Shown: positions 35,963-44,899, counted from the stretch's first letter. The stretch is 64,000 nt of DNA from Bryobacteraceae bacterium (GCA_030041495.1 JASHNT010000087.1:50000-113999), one strand, 5' to 3'. The notes: a model not told the origin generated them from the sequence alone. Numbers and translations are program-made.

Positions 35963-37825
35963 ATGCCCCTACTCGACCTCGTGTTCGGACGTCCCTTGGC
36001 ATCGCAAGAGGAACGGGCTCAGAAAATCGGCTCTGTCTCCGGTATTCCCATCTTCGGCCTGGACGCGCTAAGCTCCGCGGCGTACGGTCCGGAAGCCGCG
36101 CTAACGTTGCTGATTCCCCTCGGCGCGATGGGCGTTGCTTACATTCTGCCGGTCACCGTCAGCATTCTGGTGCTTCTCTCGATCCTCTATTTCTCCTATC
36201 GCCAGACGATCGCGGCGTATCCGGGCGGAGGAGGCTCCTACACCGTCGCGCGCGAAAACATCGGAACCGGCGCTGGGCTTCTCGCGGCTTCCGCCCTGAT
36301 GATCGATTACGTGCTCACCGCCGCAGTCGGTATTTCGGCAGGCGTGGGCGCGCTGGTTTCCGCGGTGCCAAGCCTGCAACCTCACACGCTCGCCATTTGC
36401 CTGTCAATCCTGGCTGTCATCACGATCGTGAATCTGCGCGGGGTTCGAGACTCGGGGCTGGCGTTTATCGTGCCAACCTACTTGTTCGTCGGATGCCTCT
36501 TCACGATGATCGGCGTCGGCGCGTTCAAGACCCTGGCCGCGGGCGGACACCCTGTTCCTGTCGAACCGCTTCCAGCGTTACCTCCCGCCACGGCCACCGT
36601 CAGCCTTTGGCTGCTGCTCAAAGTTTTTTCGAGCGGCTGCACGGCGATGACCGGCGTGGAGGCCGTTTCCAATGGCGTTAAGGCTTTCCGCGAGCCCACC
36701 GCGCACAACGCCCGACGCACGCTCACCATCATTATTGTGATTCTGATGGTGCTGCTCGCCGGGATTGCCTGGCTCGCCACGGCGTACCATGTGGGTGCGA
36801 CGGATCCTGAAAAGAATTACGAGAGTGTTCTTTCTATGCTCCTGCGCGCCGTCGCCGGCAGAGGCACTTTTTACTACGCCTCCATCGCCTCCATTTTGCT
36901 GGTCCTCTCTCTTTCCGCCAACACGGCCTTTGCGGACTTTCCGCGTCTCTGCCGGATCATTGCGCACGATGGTTATCTTCCGCGCGCATTTGCCTCCACC
37001 GGCCGCCGGCTTGTCTATTCGCACGGCATTTGCGGTCTCGCCGTTCTCACCGGCGGACTCCTCATTTTGTTTGGCGGCATCACGGACCGGTTAATCCCGC
37101 TGTATGCCGTCGGCGCGTTTCTTGCCTTCACGCTTTCCCAGGCAGGGATGGTCCAGCACTGGAGGCGGCAGGGTGGACCATGGCACAACATCGCGATAAA
37201 CGGCCTGGGAGCGTTTTCAACCGGCGTCACCACTGCCGTGGTGCTTACGGCAAAATTCCTGGATGGCGCGTGGGTGACCGTTCTATTGATTCCCCTCATG
37301 CTGCTGGGAATGCTGTGGGTGCGCAACCATTACCAGAAGGTAGCCACGGAGATATCGAGTCACGATCCGGGCGATTTCACGAAGATTCAATCTCCGATTG
37401 CGGTGACGCCAATCGCGAACTGGAACAAGGTCAGCGAGAAAGCCCTACGCTTCGCCTATACGGTGTCGGATGACGTGCGCGCGGTCTATGTCTCCACCGG
37501 CGATGAGAGCGACGGCAGCTTCTGCACGAACTGGTCTGCTTACGCTGAGGTGCCCGCGCGGCAGGCTGGACTCCGTCCGCCCCGGCTTGAGGTTCTGGAC
37601 TCCCCGTATCGGTGGGTGCTGATCCCAATCTTGAACTACGTACTCGAATTGGAAAAGGAAAATCCGGACCGGCCGATTGCGGTGATCCTCCCGGAAATGG
37701 TGGAGCGTCACTGGGCCCACTATTTCCTCCACAATCAGCGTGCGGAGGTATTGAAGACCTGGTTGCTGCTGCGCGGAAACCGGCGCATCGTTTTAATCAA
37801 CGTTCCGTGGTACCTAAAGGCTTGA
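35963..37825 (+). CDS. APC-superfamily permease
   Basis: A transporter of about 620 residues. The N-terminus PLLDLVFGRPLASQEERAQKIGSVSGIPIFGLDALSSAAYGPEA leads into roughly 12 membrane helices, with the G-rich motif AAYPGGGGSYTVAREN typical of amino acid permeases of this superfamily. A soluble C-terminal part of about 150 residues (KVSEKALRFAYTVSDDVRAVYVSTGDE and after) follows the last helix. The start is uncertain: ATG 35930 is 33 bp upstream in frame and neither has a clear ribosome site. No neighbours suggest the substrate. Confidence 0.88.
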   Translation: MPLLDLVFGRPLASQEERAQKIGSVSGIPIFGLDALSSAAYGPEAALTLLIPLGAMGVAYILPVTVSILVLLSILYFSYRQTIAAYPGGGGSYTVARENIGTGAGLLAASALMIDYVLTAAVGISAGVGALVSAVPSLQPHTLAICLSILAVITIVNLRGVRDSGLAFIVPTYLFVGCLFTMIGVGAFKTLAAGGHPVPVEPLPALPPATATVSLWLLLKVFSSGCTAMTGVEAVSNGVKAFREPTAHNARRTLTIIIVILMVLLAGIAWLATAYHVGATDPEKNYESVLSMLLRAVAGRGTFYYASIASILLVLSLSANTAFADFPRLCRIIAHDGYLPRAFASTGRRLVYSHGICGLAVLTGGLLILFGGITDRLIPLYAVGAFLAFTLSQAGMVQHWRRQGGPWHNIAINGLGAFSTGVTTAVVLTAKFLDGAWVTVLLIPLMLLGMLWVRNHYQKVATEISSHDPGDFTKIQSPIAVTPIANWNKVSEKALRFAYTVSDDVRAVYVSTGDESDGSFCTNWSAYAEVPARQAGLRPPRLEVLDSPYRWVLIPILNYVLELEKENPDRPIAVILPEMVERHWAHYFLHNQRAEVLKTWLLLRGNRRIVLINVPWYLKA

Positions 37826-37853
37826 ATCCCCGTGCGTTTCCAGAACCCTAAAG

Positions 37854-38237
37854 CTACGCCGACGAACGCGAGATGGAGTACTCTTCCAGGCGGCAGGCGA
37901 CATCGAAGCCATCTTGAGACGGCCTCGGAACAACCCGAATCACACGCGCGCGGCAGCTCAGCCTCAGATCGTCCTGCGGTACGGAACTGACGCTTTCGCC
38001 CTCGATAAACAGTTCGCACTCAATCACCTCGCCAGGTGACAAGGGACGGTCGGAGACGCAATAAAAGCTGTCGCAAGTTACATTCCCGGTTTGGGTCTCG
38101 ATCCGGGCCTCATCGCCAGGTCGAATCAGGACGAGGGGAAGGGATAGGTTCACTCGGGGACGAGACCGCCGCTCTTGGCCGGTCTCCAAGGATGTTGGCT
38201 GGATCGCCTGTTCGCTCAGGTCAGCGTGAAGGAGCAT
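37854..38237 (-). CDS. PilZ-domain-like protein
   Basis: A protein of about 127 residues. RRSRPRVNLSLPL gives the RxxxR half of the c-di-GMP site of PilZ domains, and the later strands (GEVIECELFIEGE, LSCRARVIRVVP, FDVACRLEEY) fit the PilZ barrel. The second motif DxSxxG is not present (TGNVTCDSFYCVS at that place), so ligand binding is doubtful. A longer in-frame reading starts at 38318; I prefer the ATG at 38235-38237. It is divergent from the gene at 38502. Confidence 0.65.
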   Translation of the reverse strand: MLLHADLSEQAIQPTSLETGQERRSRPRVNLSLPLVLIRPGDEARIETQTGNVTCDSFYCVSDRPLSPGEVIECELFIEGESVSSVPQDDLRLSCRARVIRVVPRPSQDGFDVACRLEEYSISRSSA

Positions 38238-38340
38238 TGGGTTACCCCCGCGGTTGCTAAGCACGCGAAGCTCCAGAACGCTTGCTGTTGACTTTAAAGA
38301 GCTTATGAGTCGACCCACTTCGATTCCCGTAATTCTTGCT

Positions 38341-38412
38341 AGGTGTCACGCCGAATTTACGGGGTCGTAACCCGGACTCACCGCACTAACCCTCATCCCT
38401 GGACAGGCGTGA
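38341..38412. other. Inverted-repeat leader between the PilZ-like and midcut genes
   Basis: TCACGCC (38346-38352) and GGCGTGA (38406-38412) form a perfect 7-bp inverted repeat 53 nt apart. Inside it lies a small CGGG/CCCG hairpin around 38359-38375. This could be a structured leader of the plus-strand gene or regulator half-sites. I cannot match a known riboswitch by eye. Confidence 0.3.
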
Positions 38413-38479
38413 AATCGCCGTGCTACCTTAACCGTAAACCATAAATCAGACGGGCTCGACTTAGGAGCAGAAAGGCTTC

Positions 38480-38501
38480 ATGAAGCGACTCTTGGAAGTT
38501 T
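38480..38501 (+). other. Displaced signal-peptide start (apparent one-base insertion)
   Basis: An ATG at 38480 with GGAG about 15 nt upstream reads MKRLLEVCDPAG in a frame that has no later sense. If one G of the TTGG run at 38494-38495 is removed, the reading becomes MKRLLKFVTPLAMLAG and joins the protein starting at GTG 38502, giving a normal basic, hydrophobic signal peptide. This suggests a one-base insertion (mutation or assembly error). Confidence 0.55.
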
Positions 38502-38972
38502 GTGACCCCGCTGGCCATGCTTGCGGGCGTAAGTTCTGCCCAGGCCTTGCCTCAATTCACGATCACGTACGCGCCGCTTACGCCGGGGACACCGGATCCC
38601 CCCACGGTTCTTCTGATCGCCATCGGGCTGCTGTTCACTCTGGCGGCCTACCGCAAGATGCGCAAGCTACCCGAGGGCCGTGCGCTGCTGACGATCCTGT
38701 TCGCCTGCGGCCTGGCCTTCGTGGCAGTGAAGCAAGCACCGGCCGTCCCGGTGATTCCCGTTGAGTCCATGACCGGTCCAGGTCCTCTAGTGTTCACGTT
38801 GAACCTCGGCCAGGAGGGGCAGGTGGTCAACAACACCGGCGCGACCCAGGTGATCACGGGGATCAATTTGACCCCTGGGCATGCGGGAATGCCTTTTTCG
38901 TCGCCTCAATGCCAGGTCGGAACGACCCTGACAAATGGCGCCTCCTGTTATGTCGCCACCCTCGAACCGTAG
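38502..38972 (+). CDS. Secreted protein with mid-length sorting-like segment (midcut-type)
   Basis: A 156-residue protein with a signal peptide ending at SSAQA, then a proline-rich stretch (TYAPLTPGTPDPPT), a hydrophobic helix with a basic end (VLLIAIGLLFTLAAYRKMRK) near residues 35-55 and a C-terminal beta-like domain (about 90-156, with CQVG and ASCYVAT cysteines). A hydrophobic-plus-basic element in the middle, not at the end, is what exosortase H 'midcut' proteins have; I have not verified membership. The start is GTG 38502 as read, but the real start probably lies at 38480 and is separated by a one-base shift (see entry above). Confidence 0.6.
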   Translation: MTPLAMLAGVSSAQALPQFTITYAPLTPGTPDPPTVLLIAIGLLFTLAAYRKMRKLPEGRALLTILFACGLAFVAVKQAPAVPVIPVESMTGPGPLVFTLNLGQEGQVVNNTGATQVITGINLTPGHAGMPFSSPQCQVGTTLTNGASCYVATLEP

Positions 38973-39048
38973 GCGCCTTCGATCCGGTTTGTCGTCACGC
39001 TAAGGGAGGCACGGAAGCACCCGAGGTGCGACGGCCGACCCCATTGCG

Positions 39049-40953
39049 CTACTCCACCTTGAACGCCAGTAGCACGTTCCCCGGCCTCCCGGCGATCCCG
39101 CCGTAGCCCGAGTTCACATACAGCATCCCGCCGGACACCACTACTCCCGGACCGTCCATCGAGCCGCCGTTGGCATCCACGCCATTGACCGTCTTAAACG
39201 GCCGATTCGTGTCGAACGTCCACACAATCGAGCCGTCGGAGCTCGAATATGCGCGTAAGCCACCGTCGCCGCCGGCCGAGAACACCGCGCCGGGAATCGC
39301 CGAAATCGCGCCGGCCTGCGAGCTCGAGCAGCCGCGCACCATCCCGCACAACTTCGCCTGCGGAGCCACAGCCCAGACTTGCTGGCCCGTCTCCAGATTC
39401 ACCGCGTGCATTCCGCCCGGCGTGGGGCTGAACGCATCGCCGGTCCCGATGTAGGCGTTGACTCCATCGGCCGCGGCGCCCCACTGCCCTCCCAAGCCGC
39501 TGCCTTGGCCGTAGCGAAATTGCCAGACCACTTCACCGCTTTTATCGGGATCAAGCGCCCAGATCACGCCCGACTTCTGCGGAATCACGATCAGATCGCG
39601 GCCCGCGCGAGTGGTAGTGATCAGCGGTGCAGCGGAGAAATCGAAATCCGGTCCTTCTTCCTCCGGACAATTGGGATTCACCTGCTTGCCTTGTGCGGTA
39701 CTTTGGCTCTGGCACCGTCCCAGCCAGACGTCTTTCGGAATGGTCTGCTGCACCCACTTGTGCGCGCCGGTCTTCAGGTCGATGGCGATCACGGCATTCA
39801 TCTCCTTCTGCTCCGGCCCCGCGTAGCCGTTGCCCGTGCCCACGTACAGCAGGCCGCGCTTGGCATCGAGCGTTGGCTCGCCCCATATGCTCGCGCCCGC
39901 GGGTCCCATCAGCTCCACGCCCGCGCTACTCTTGCCGCGCGGAGCGGGCTCCTGCTGGATGGTGTAACTCTTCCACCGCAGTTCGCCCGAGCTGGCATCG
40001 ATCGCCGAAACACTGCCGCGGAACGTGCAGCAGCCGTACGTGGGATCATTCCCTCGGTTTTCCTCACCCACCGCTGAGACCGCCGCGTAGACGCGGCCTT
40101 GGTAGACCACCGGAGCCGCGGTCATGGCCGCGTTCGGATGCGAGTCCACCTTCATCGTCCAAAGCTGCTTGCCGGTTACCGCGTCCAGACCGTAAGCGTT
40201 CGCCTGGCCGTCGCCGAAATACACGCCGAACTTGCCCGAGGCCAGCGCCGCGACGCTCAAAGCGCCGCGCACTCCGGCCTTAGCTTGATACGTCCAGCGC
40301 GTGCATCCGGTCTTCGCGTCGAGCGCGAAAACCTCGCCGGTCTCGCTCGCCGTGAATAACCAGTCGCCGACCACCGCAGGCTGCGTCCGCGCCGACAAAG
40401 CCTTCGGGAATCCGAACGCCCACGCGAGCCTCAGCTTCGGCACGTCCGCGGCGCGGATGCCTCCGTTTTCCGTGAACCGGCTGCCGGAGGGAGTTCCGCC
40501 CCAACCATTCCACGAGGCATTTCCAAGTCGGGCACCCATCCCCGCGGCAAGCGAAGCGGCCGAGCCTCGCGATTTCGCATCGCACTCACCCGAAGCCGAA
40601 GCCTGCGGAGTGCCCACCGCTTTGCCCGTGACAAACTCAGCAACCGCAATGCGATCTGCCGGTGAAAGGTTTTGCGCCTGCACCGACATCTTGCCCGTGG
40701 TCAGCGCCGTCACCACCGCATCGGCCGGCATCTGCCGCAGCGTATCGAGCGCAGGCGCGCGATTGTCTCCGCCGCCCACGTGGCACTTGGCGCACTCACT
40801 CCCGAACAGCGCCTCTCCGGCCGGCTTCGCCGGAGCCTGCGCCGCCGGAGGCCCGCCCTTGAAGCCGCCCGGAAATCCACCAGGAGCTTGGGCAAGAAGC
40901 GCGAAGGCGGACCAGGCCGCAAGCCCAACGAAGATTCCAAGAATCGTTTTCAT
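39049..40953 (-). CDS. Periplasmic PQQ-type quinoprotein with N-terminal cytochrome c
   Basis: A 634-residue exported enzyme: signal peptide, a Pro/Gly-rich link, a heme site CAKCH (C54-H58), then an eight-bladed propeller-like region of W-rich blades (RWTYQAKAGVRG, LWTMKVDSHPN, RWKSYTIQQE, KWVQQTIPK, VVWQFRYGQ). The lay-out, cytochrome first and propeller second, is like PQQ-dependent polyvinyl-alcohol dehydrogenases. It contains a CC pair (YGCCTF) but I cannot confirm it is the vicinal disulfide of PQQ alcohol dehydrogenases. It faces the exported ThDP enzyme gene divergently. Confidence 0.82.
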   Translation of the reverse strand: MKTILGIFVGLAAWSAFALLAQAPGGFPGGFKGGPPAAQAPAKPAGEALFGSECAKCHVGGGDNRAPALDTLRQMPADAVVTALTTGKMSVQAQNLSPADRIAVAEFVTGKAVGTPQASASGECDAKSRGSAASLAAGMGARLGNASWNGWGGTPSGSRFTENGGIRAADVPKLRLAWAFGFPKALSARTQPAVVGDWLFTASETGEVFALDAKTGCTRWTYQAKAGVRGALSVAALASGKFGVYFGDGQANAYGLDAVTGKQLWTMKVDSHPNAAMTAAPVVYQGRVYAAVSAVGEENRGNDPTYGCCTFRGSVSAIDASSGELRWKSYTIQQEPAPRGKSSAGVELMGPAGASIWGEPTLDAKRGLLYVGTGNGYAGPEQKEMNAVIAIDLKTGAHKWVQQTIPKDVWLGRCQSQSTAQGKQVNPNCPEEEGPDFDFSAAPLITTTRAGRDLIVIPQKSGVIWALDPDKSGEVVWQFRYGQGSGLGGQWGAAADGVNAYIGTGDAFSPTPGGMHAVNLETGQQVWAVAPQAKLCGMVRGCSSSQAGAISAIPGAVFSAGGDGGLRAYSSSDGSIVWTFDTNRPFKTVNGVDANGGSMDGPGVVVSGGMLYVNSGYGGIAGRPGNVLLAFKVE

Positions 40954-41051
40954 GACTGACTCCTATTTTCAGACGCCTTCATACGCGGAATCCAGCCCCC
41001 GTGTCAACCTCGCGTTTCTGTGGCAATCTATGAGGACAGGAGGGACTCTCC

Positions 41052-42989
41052 ATGAAGAGAACCGGAACGGGACGGCGTAATTTCCTGAAAGGCGCAGCCG
41101 CCGGCGCGGCTGCTTTAGTCGCAGAACCGAAACTCGCGAAAGGCCAGCAGCAACAAGCCCAACGGGGCACCGCGCCATTACCCAATGCAGCGCAAGCCGC
41201 ACGCGAGACCTCGCCTCCACCCCAGGCCGCCGTCTACACCACGGACCGCCCCGGCTCCGATTTCATGGCCGAGGTGATCAAGTCGCTCGGCTTCGAATAC
41301 GTCGCGGCTAATCCCGGCTCCAGCTTCCGCGGCCTGCACGAATCGCTCATCAACTTTAAGGGCAGCCCTAACCAGAGTCCGGAACTCCTGACTTGCTGCC
41401 ACGAAGAATCTTCCGTCGCCATGGCGCACGGTTACTTCAAGATCGAAGGCAAGCCGATGATGATCATGGCTCACGGTACCGTCGGCCTGCAGCACGCCTC
41501 CATGGCGATTTACAACGCCTACGCCGACCGCGTGCCCGTGTACATCCTGCTCGGCAACATTGCCGACGAAACCTGGCGCAGGAGCGACGTCGAATGGACC
41601 CACAGCGTGCAGGACGCCGCGTCCATGGTGCGCGACTTCACCAAGTGGGACGACTCCCCCGCCTCGCTCCAGCACTTCGCCGAATCTGCCGTCCGCGCCT
41701 ACAAGATCGCGATGACGCCGCCGATGGAGCCGGTGGTTCTGGTCGCCGACGCGGTGATGCAAGAGGAGCCCGTTCCGCAAGAAGACCGTGGCAGGCTTCG
41801 CGTCCCCAAGTTGAATCTCTCTCAGCCTCCGGCGGGCGACGCCGCGGCGGTGGAAGAAGCGGCCAAGATGCTGGTGGCCGCGGACCATCCGCTGATCATT
41901 GCCGGGCGCGCCGCGCGCACTCCGGCCGGGCTGCAGTCGATGATTGAGCTGGCCGAGTTGCTGCAAGCTCCGGTGCAGGATCGCCGCTTCCGCATGAATT
42001 TCCCCACTCGGCATCCTTTATATGGAAGCGGCAACATCGCCGATGCCGACGTGATCCTCGGCCTGGACGTTCCGGATCTATGGTACGCCATGCACTCCAT
42101 GACCCCGGTGAACAAGATCGGGATGGAGACGCGCACTATCACCAAGCCCGGCACAAAGGTGATCCACATCTTCGCCGGCGACCTTTTCGCCAAGAGCAAT
42201 TACCAGGACTTCGGCCGCTATGCCGAGGTCGATCTCTCCATCGCAGCCGACTCGGAAACCACTCTGCCGGCGCTGATCGAGGCGTGCAAGAAATTGATCA
42301 CCGCCGACCGCAAGCGCGCCTTCGATGAGCGCGGCAAAAAATTCGCCGAAACCGCCGAGCGCAATCGCCAGCGCGATCTGGACGCCGCCGCCTTCGGCTT
42401 CGACGCCAGCCCGATTTCAACCGCGCGCGTGTCGGCCGAGCTGTGGAACCAGCTCAAGGGCGAGGATTGGTCGCTGGTCTCGGATGTCACGTTCTTCAGC
42501 TACTGGCCGCTGCGCTTGTGGGACTTCAAGAAGCACTACCAATACATCGGCGGCCACGGGGCTTATGGAGTCGGCTATCAAGCGCCGGCATCCGTCGGAG
42601 CCGCTCTGGCGAATCGCAAATACGGCCGCATCAGCGTCAACATCCAGTGCGATGGGGACCTCAACTACGCTCCTGGCGTGCTGTGGACCGCCGCACATCA
42701 CAAGATCCCTCTACTGACGGTGATGCATAACAATCGCGCTTATCATCAGGAACTGATGTACGTGCAGGACATGGCGTCGCGCGCGGAACGGGGCATCGAC
42801 CGCGCCAAGATCGGCACCACCATCACCGATCCCAACATCGACTACGCGACCATGGCCAAAGCCTACGGCATGTACAGCTCCGGACCGATCAGCGATCCCA
42901 AGGATCTGGCGCCCGCGCTCAAGACCGCGATTCAAGTGGTCAAGCGCGGCGAGCCGGCGTTGATCGACGTGGTCACGCAGCCGAGGTAG
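41052..42989 (+). CDS. Tat-exported thiamine-diphosphate enzyme (acetolactate-synthase-like)
   Basis: A 645-residue protein of the pyruvate oxidase/acetolactate synthase superfamily. The N-terminal part holds the catalytic Glu in CCHEESSVAMAHGYF (about 118), the centre domain the VEEAAKMLVAADHPLIIAGRAAR segment, and the C-terminal domain the ThDP motif CDGDLNYAPGVLWTAAHHKIP followed by HNN. The unusual point is the start: GRRNFLKGAAAGAAAL is a full twin-arginine signal, so this normally cytosolic enzyme type would be folded with its cofactor and exported. AGGAGG lies about 8 nt before the ATG. A small cytochrome c gene begins 9 bp after it and is probably its electron acceptor. Confidence 0.88.
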   Translation: MKRTGTGRRNFLKGAAAGAAALVAEPKLAKGQQQQAQRGTAPLPNAAQAARETSPPPQAAVYTTDRPGSDFMAEVIKSLGFEYVAANPGSSFRGLHESLINFKGSPNQSPELLTCCHEESSVAMAHGYFKIEGKPMMIMAHGTVGLQHASMAIYNAYADRVPVYILLGNIADETWRRSDVEWTHSVQDAASMVRDFTKWDDSPASLQHFAESAVRAYKIAMTPPMEPVVLVADAVMQEEPVPQEDRGRLRVPKLNLSQPPAGDAAAVEEAAKMLVAADHPLIIAGRAARTPAGLQSMIELAELLQAPVQDRRFRMNFPTRHPLYGSGNIADADVILGLDVPDLWYAMHSMTPVNKIGMETRTITKPGTKVIHIFAGDLFAKSNYQDFGRYAEVDLSIAADSETTLPALIEACKKLITADRKRAFDERGKKFAETAERNRQRDLDAAAFGFDASPISTARVSAELWNQLKGEDWSLVSDVTFFSYWPLRLWDFKKHYQYIGGHGAYGVGYQAPASVGAALANRKYGRISVNIQCDGDLNYAPGVLWTAAHHKIPLLTVMHNNRAYHQELMYVQDMASRAERGIDRAKIGTTITDPNIDYATMAKAYGMYSSGPISDPKDLAPALKTAIQVVKRGEPALIDVVTQPR

Positions 42990-42998
42990 GGAGCCGTC

Positions 42999-43352
42999 AT
43001 GAAAATCGCATTGTTTCTGCTGACCGCCAGTGCGTTCCTCACCGGCGTTGCCTGGACACAGACCGCTCCCGCCGGCAGCGCCGATAACGGCAAGAAGCTG
43101 TTCGTCAAGGACGGCTGCTACGAATGCCACGGCTACGTCGGCCAGGGGACCAAAGACGGAGCCCGCATTGGCCCTCCGCCGCTCAATCTTGAAGCGTTGA
43201 TCCGCTACGTCCGCCGCCCCGCAGGCGCGATGCCGGCCTTCACCGAAAAGGTCCTGTCGGACGCTGATCTGACCGACATCTACGCCTATCTGCGCTCCGT
43301 CCCCGCTCCCAAGGCGATCAAGGACATCCCGCTGCTGGACGAATTGAAGTGA
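42999..43352 (+). CDS. Small exported cytochrome c
   Basis: A 117-residue mono-heme cytochrome: signal peptide (about 1-20), CYECH (C40-H44), and the conserved cytochrome c C-terminal segment PAFTEKVLSDADLTDIYAYLRSVP, with a likely axial Met in GAMPAF. It begins 9 bp after the ThDP-enzyme stop and is very likely co-transcribed, which suggests that the exported ThDP enzyme passes electrons to it. Confidence 0.9.
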   Translation: MKIALFLLTASAFLTGVAWTQTAPAGSADNGKKLFVKDGCYECHGYVGQGTKDGARIGPPPLNLEALIRYVRRPAGAMPAFTEKVLSDADLTDIYAYLRSVPAPKAIKDIPLLDELK

Positions 43353-43356
43353 GGCG

Positions 43357-43904
43357 ATGAAGCGGCCGATTCTCGCTCTCGCCGTGCTTGCGGCTTTCGC
43401 TTGCGCCCAGTCTCCCGGCCAGGAAAAGACGGAATCCGGCAGGCCGCAGCGCCCCAAACAGTCGTTCGCCGACTTCCGCGTTCCGGCACCCCTGCCGCCC
43501 CGAAAGGGCCGGGCAGACTTTGTGACCCCGGAACGCTTCCTGGGATGGGAGCGGCTGCTTCCTGCGTTGGCGAAAGAGGGGCCGGACTTCGCGGGCTATT
43601 ACGCAGTCGCTCAGTGGTCCTGCGGATCGGCCTGCATTGGCTTCGGATTATTAGACGTCCGCAACGCCAAGCTCCACGAAGCAGCTTTCAACGTCAGCTA
43701 CTTCTGCCCGGATTATGGATTGGCTCGGAGCTTGAGTACCGTATCGACAGCAGGCTTCTCGTCATCAACGGCGCGATCGAAACCTACGGACCGGATGGCC
43801 AGCACGACGGACCGTGCGGCAGGTTTTATTACGAATGGGATGGCAGAGAACTGAAGGCCGTCCCGGCCGCAGGCGACGGCCCCCACGCGAATCAACGGCG
43901 CTAG
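43357..43904 (+). pseudogene. Exported protein gene with an internal frameshift
   Basis: The frame opening at ATG 43357 encodes a signal peptide and a body with GPDFAGYYAVAQWSCGSACIGFGLLDV and NVSYFCPDYG, then runs into meaningless residues. The frame shifted by -1 continues the same protein: SELEYRIDSRLLVINGAIETYG, then GPCGRFYYEWDGRELKAV, stop at 43902-43904. The join is near 43720-43735. Both halves fit a small family of secreted proteins with W-x-CGSxC and DSRLLV motifs. One base appears to be lost, by mutation or assembly error. Function unknown; it follows the cytochrome c gene by 4 bp. Confidence 0.75.
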
Positions 43905-43915
43905 AATGGAGCCAA

Positions 43916-44131
43916 ATGCAACATACTGGCCTGCCGGAAATGCTGGTGATCCTCGTCGTGATGGTCCTGATGTTCTCCGGCCAACGCGTCCACGAAATCG
44001 CCCGCACACTTGCCGAGGCGATCTCCAAATTCAAGGGCGGCGGTCCCGGGTCCCCATCCCACCCCATTCCGGCGGACGACTCGCGAATCCTCACCCGCAA
44101 ACCGAAACGGCCCGAGCAACGTCAAAGCTGA
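43916..44131 (+). CDS. tatA: TatA/TatE-like twin-arginine translocase protein
   Basis: A 71-residue protein: short N-terminus, one membrane helix (LPEMLVILVVMVLMF), then an amphipathic helix FSGQRVHEIARTLAEAISKFKGG and a polar tail. This is the TatA plan; the usual 'FG-x-x-x-hE-L' hinge is replaced by FSG. It could be a TatA or TatB paralogue. GGAG lies about 5 nt before the ATG. The TIGR03435 gene starts directly at its stop (TGA ATG), so they are coupled. Several Tat-signal proteins are encoded in this window. Confidence 0.8.
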   Translation: MQHTGLPEMLVILVVMVLMFSGQRVHEIARTLAEAISKFKGGGPGSPSHPIPADDSRILTRKPKRPEQRQS

Positions 44132-44899
44132 ATGCGCCTGCTCGCGATCTCTTTGCTAGCCTCTGCCTCCCTTTTGCCCGCTCAGCCGCAGCCAGACGCG
44201 CCGCGGCCTCAGTTCGACGCCGCATCCATCCGGCCCGACCCGGGTTACGGAGGGTCCACGCTGAAAGGCTTGATCGCGGGAGCATATCAAATTCAGGAAT
44301 TCCAGATCTCCGGCGGCCCAGCCTGGACCGGCTCGGACCGGTTTGACGTCACGGCGAAGCCCGATTTTCCCGCCGTCAGTTCGGACCGGCGCCGGCTCAT
44401 GATGCAATCGCTGCTCCAGGACCGATTCAATATCCAGTTGCGCCGTGAGGTCAAACAAGCTTCCGTGTATATTCTTACCGTTGACAAGGGCGGCCTCAAA
44501 ATGAGGCGCTCTCTTGACCAGGTTTCGCCAAGCGTCGACGGACCCGCGGCTGAGGGAGCCGGTCCGAACCGCGGAGCCGTCAGGATCGGGCTTGGCAGCT
44601 TGATCGGCAACGCGGCCCCGATGCCATTATTCGTCCGCCTGCTTTCCCAGCGTCTGGAGCATATCGTGATCGACAAGACCAACCTCACCGGCCGTTTCGA
44701 TTTTCAAGCCCAGTGGACGCCCGACGTGGGCGAAACGCCGCTCAGCCCGAGCGACATCCCCTTACCGCCGTCTGCCGGCAACGCCGCAACGTCGGTCTTC
44801 ACTGCGATCAGGGAGCAACTGGGACTGAGGCTGGAGCCGGCCAAGATGCCCGTGGATTTCTTCATCATCGCTCGCGCCGAGAAACCCTCTCCGAACTAA
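44132..44899 (+). CDS. TIGR03435-family secreted protein (copy 2)
   Basis: A 255-residue member with signal peptide (MRLLAISLLASASLLPA), then PQFDAASIRPDPG, LKGLIAGAYQIQEFQISGGPAW, RFNIQLRREVKQASVYILTVDKGG and the ending FFIIARAEKPSPN. The ending SPN is shared with copy 3. It follows the tatA-like gene with no gap. Family role unknown. Confidence 0.92.
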   Translation: MRLLAISLLASASLLPAQPQPDAPRPQFDAASIRPDPGYGGSTLKGLIAGAYQIQEFQISGGPAWTGSDRFDVTAKPDFPAVSSDRRRLMMQSLLQDRFNIQLRREVKQASVYILTVDKGGLKMRRSLDQVSPSVDGPAAEGAGPNRGAVRIGLGSLIGNAAPMPLFVRLLSQRLEHIVIDKTNLTGRFDFQAQWTPDVGETPLSPSDIPLPPSAGNAATSVFTAIREQLGLRLEPAKMPVDFFIIARAEKPSPN

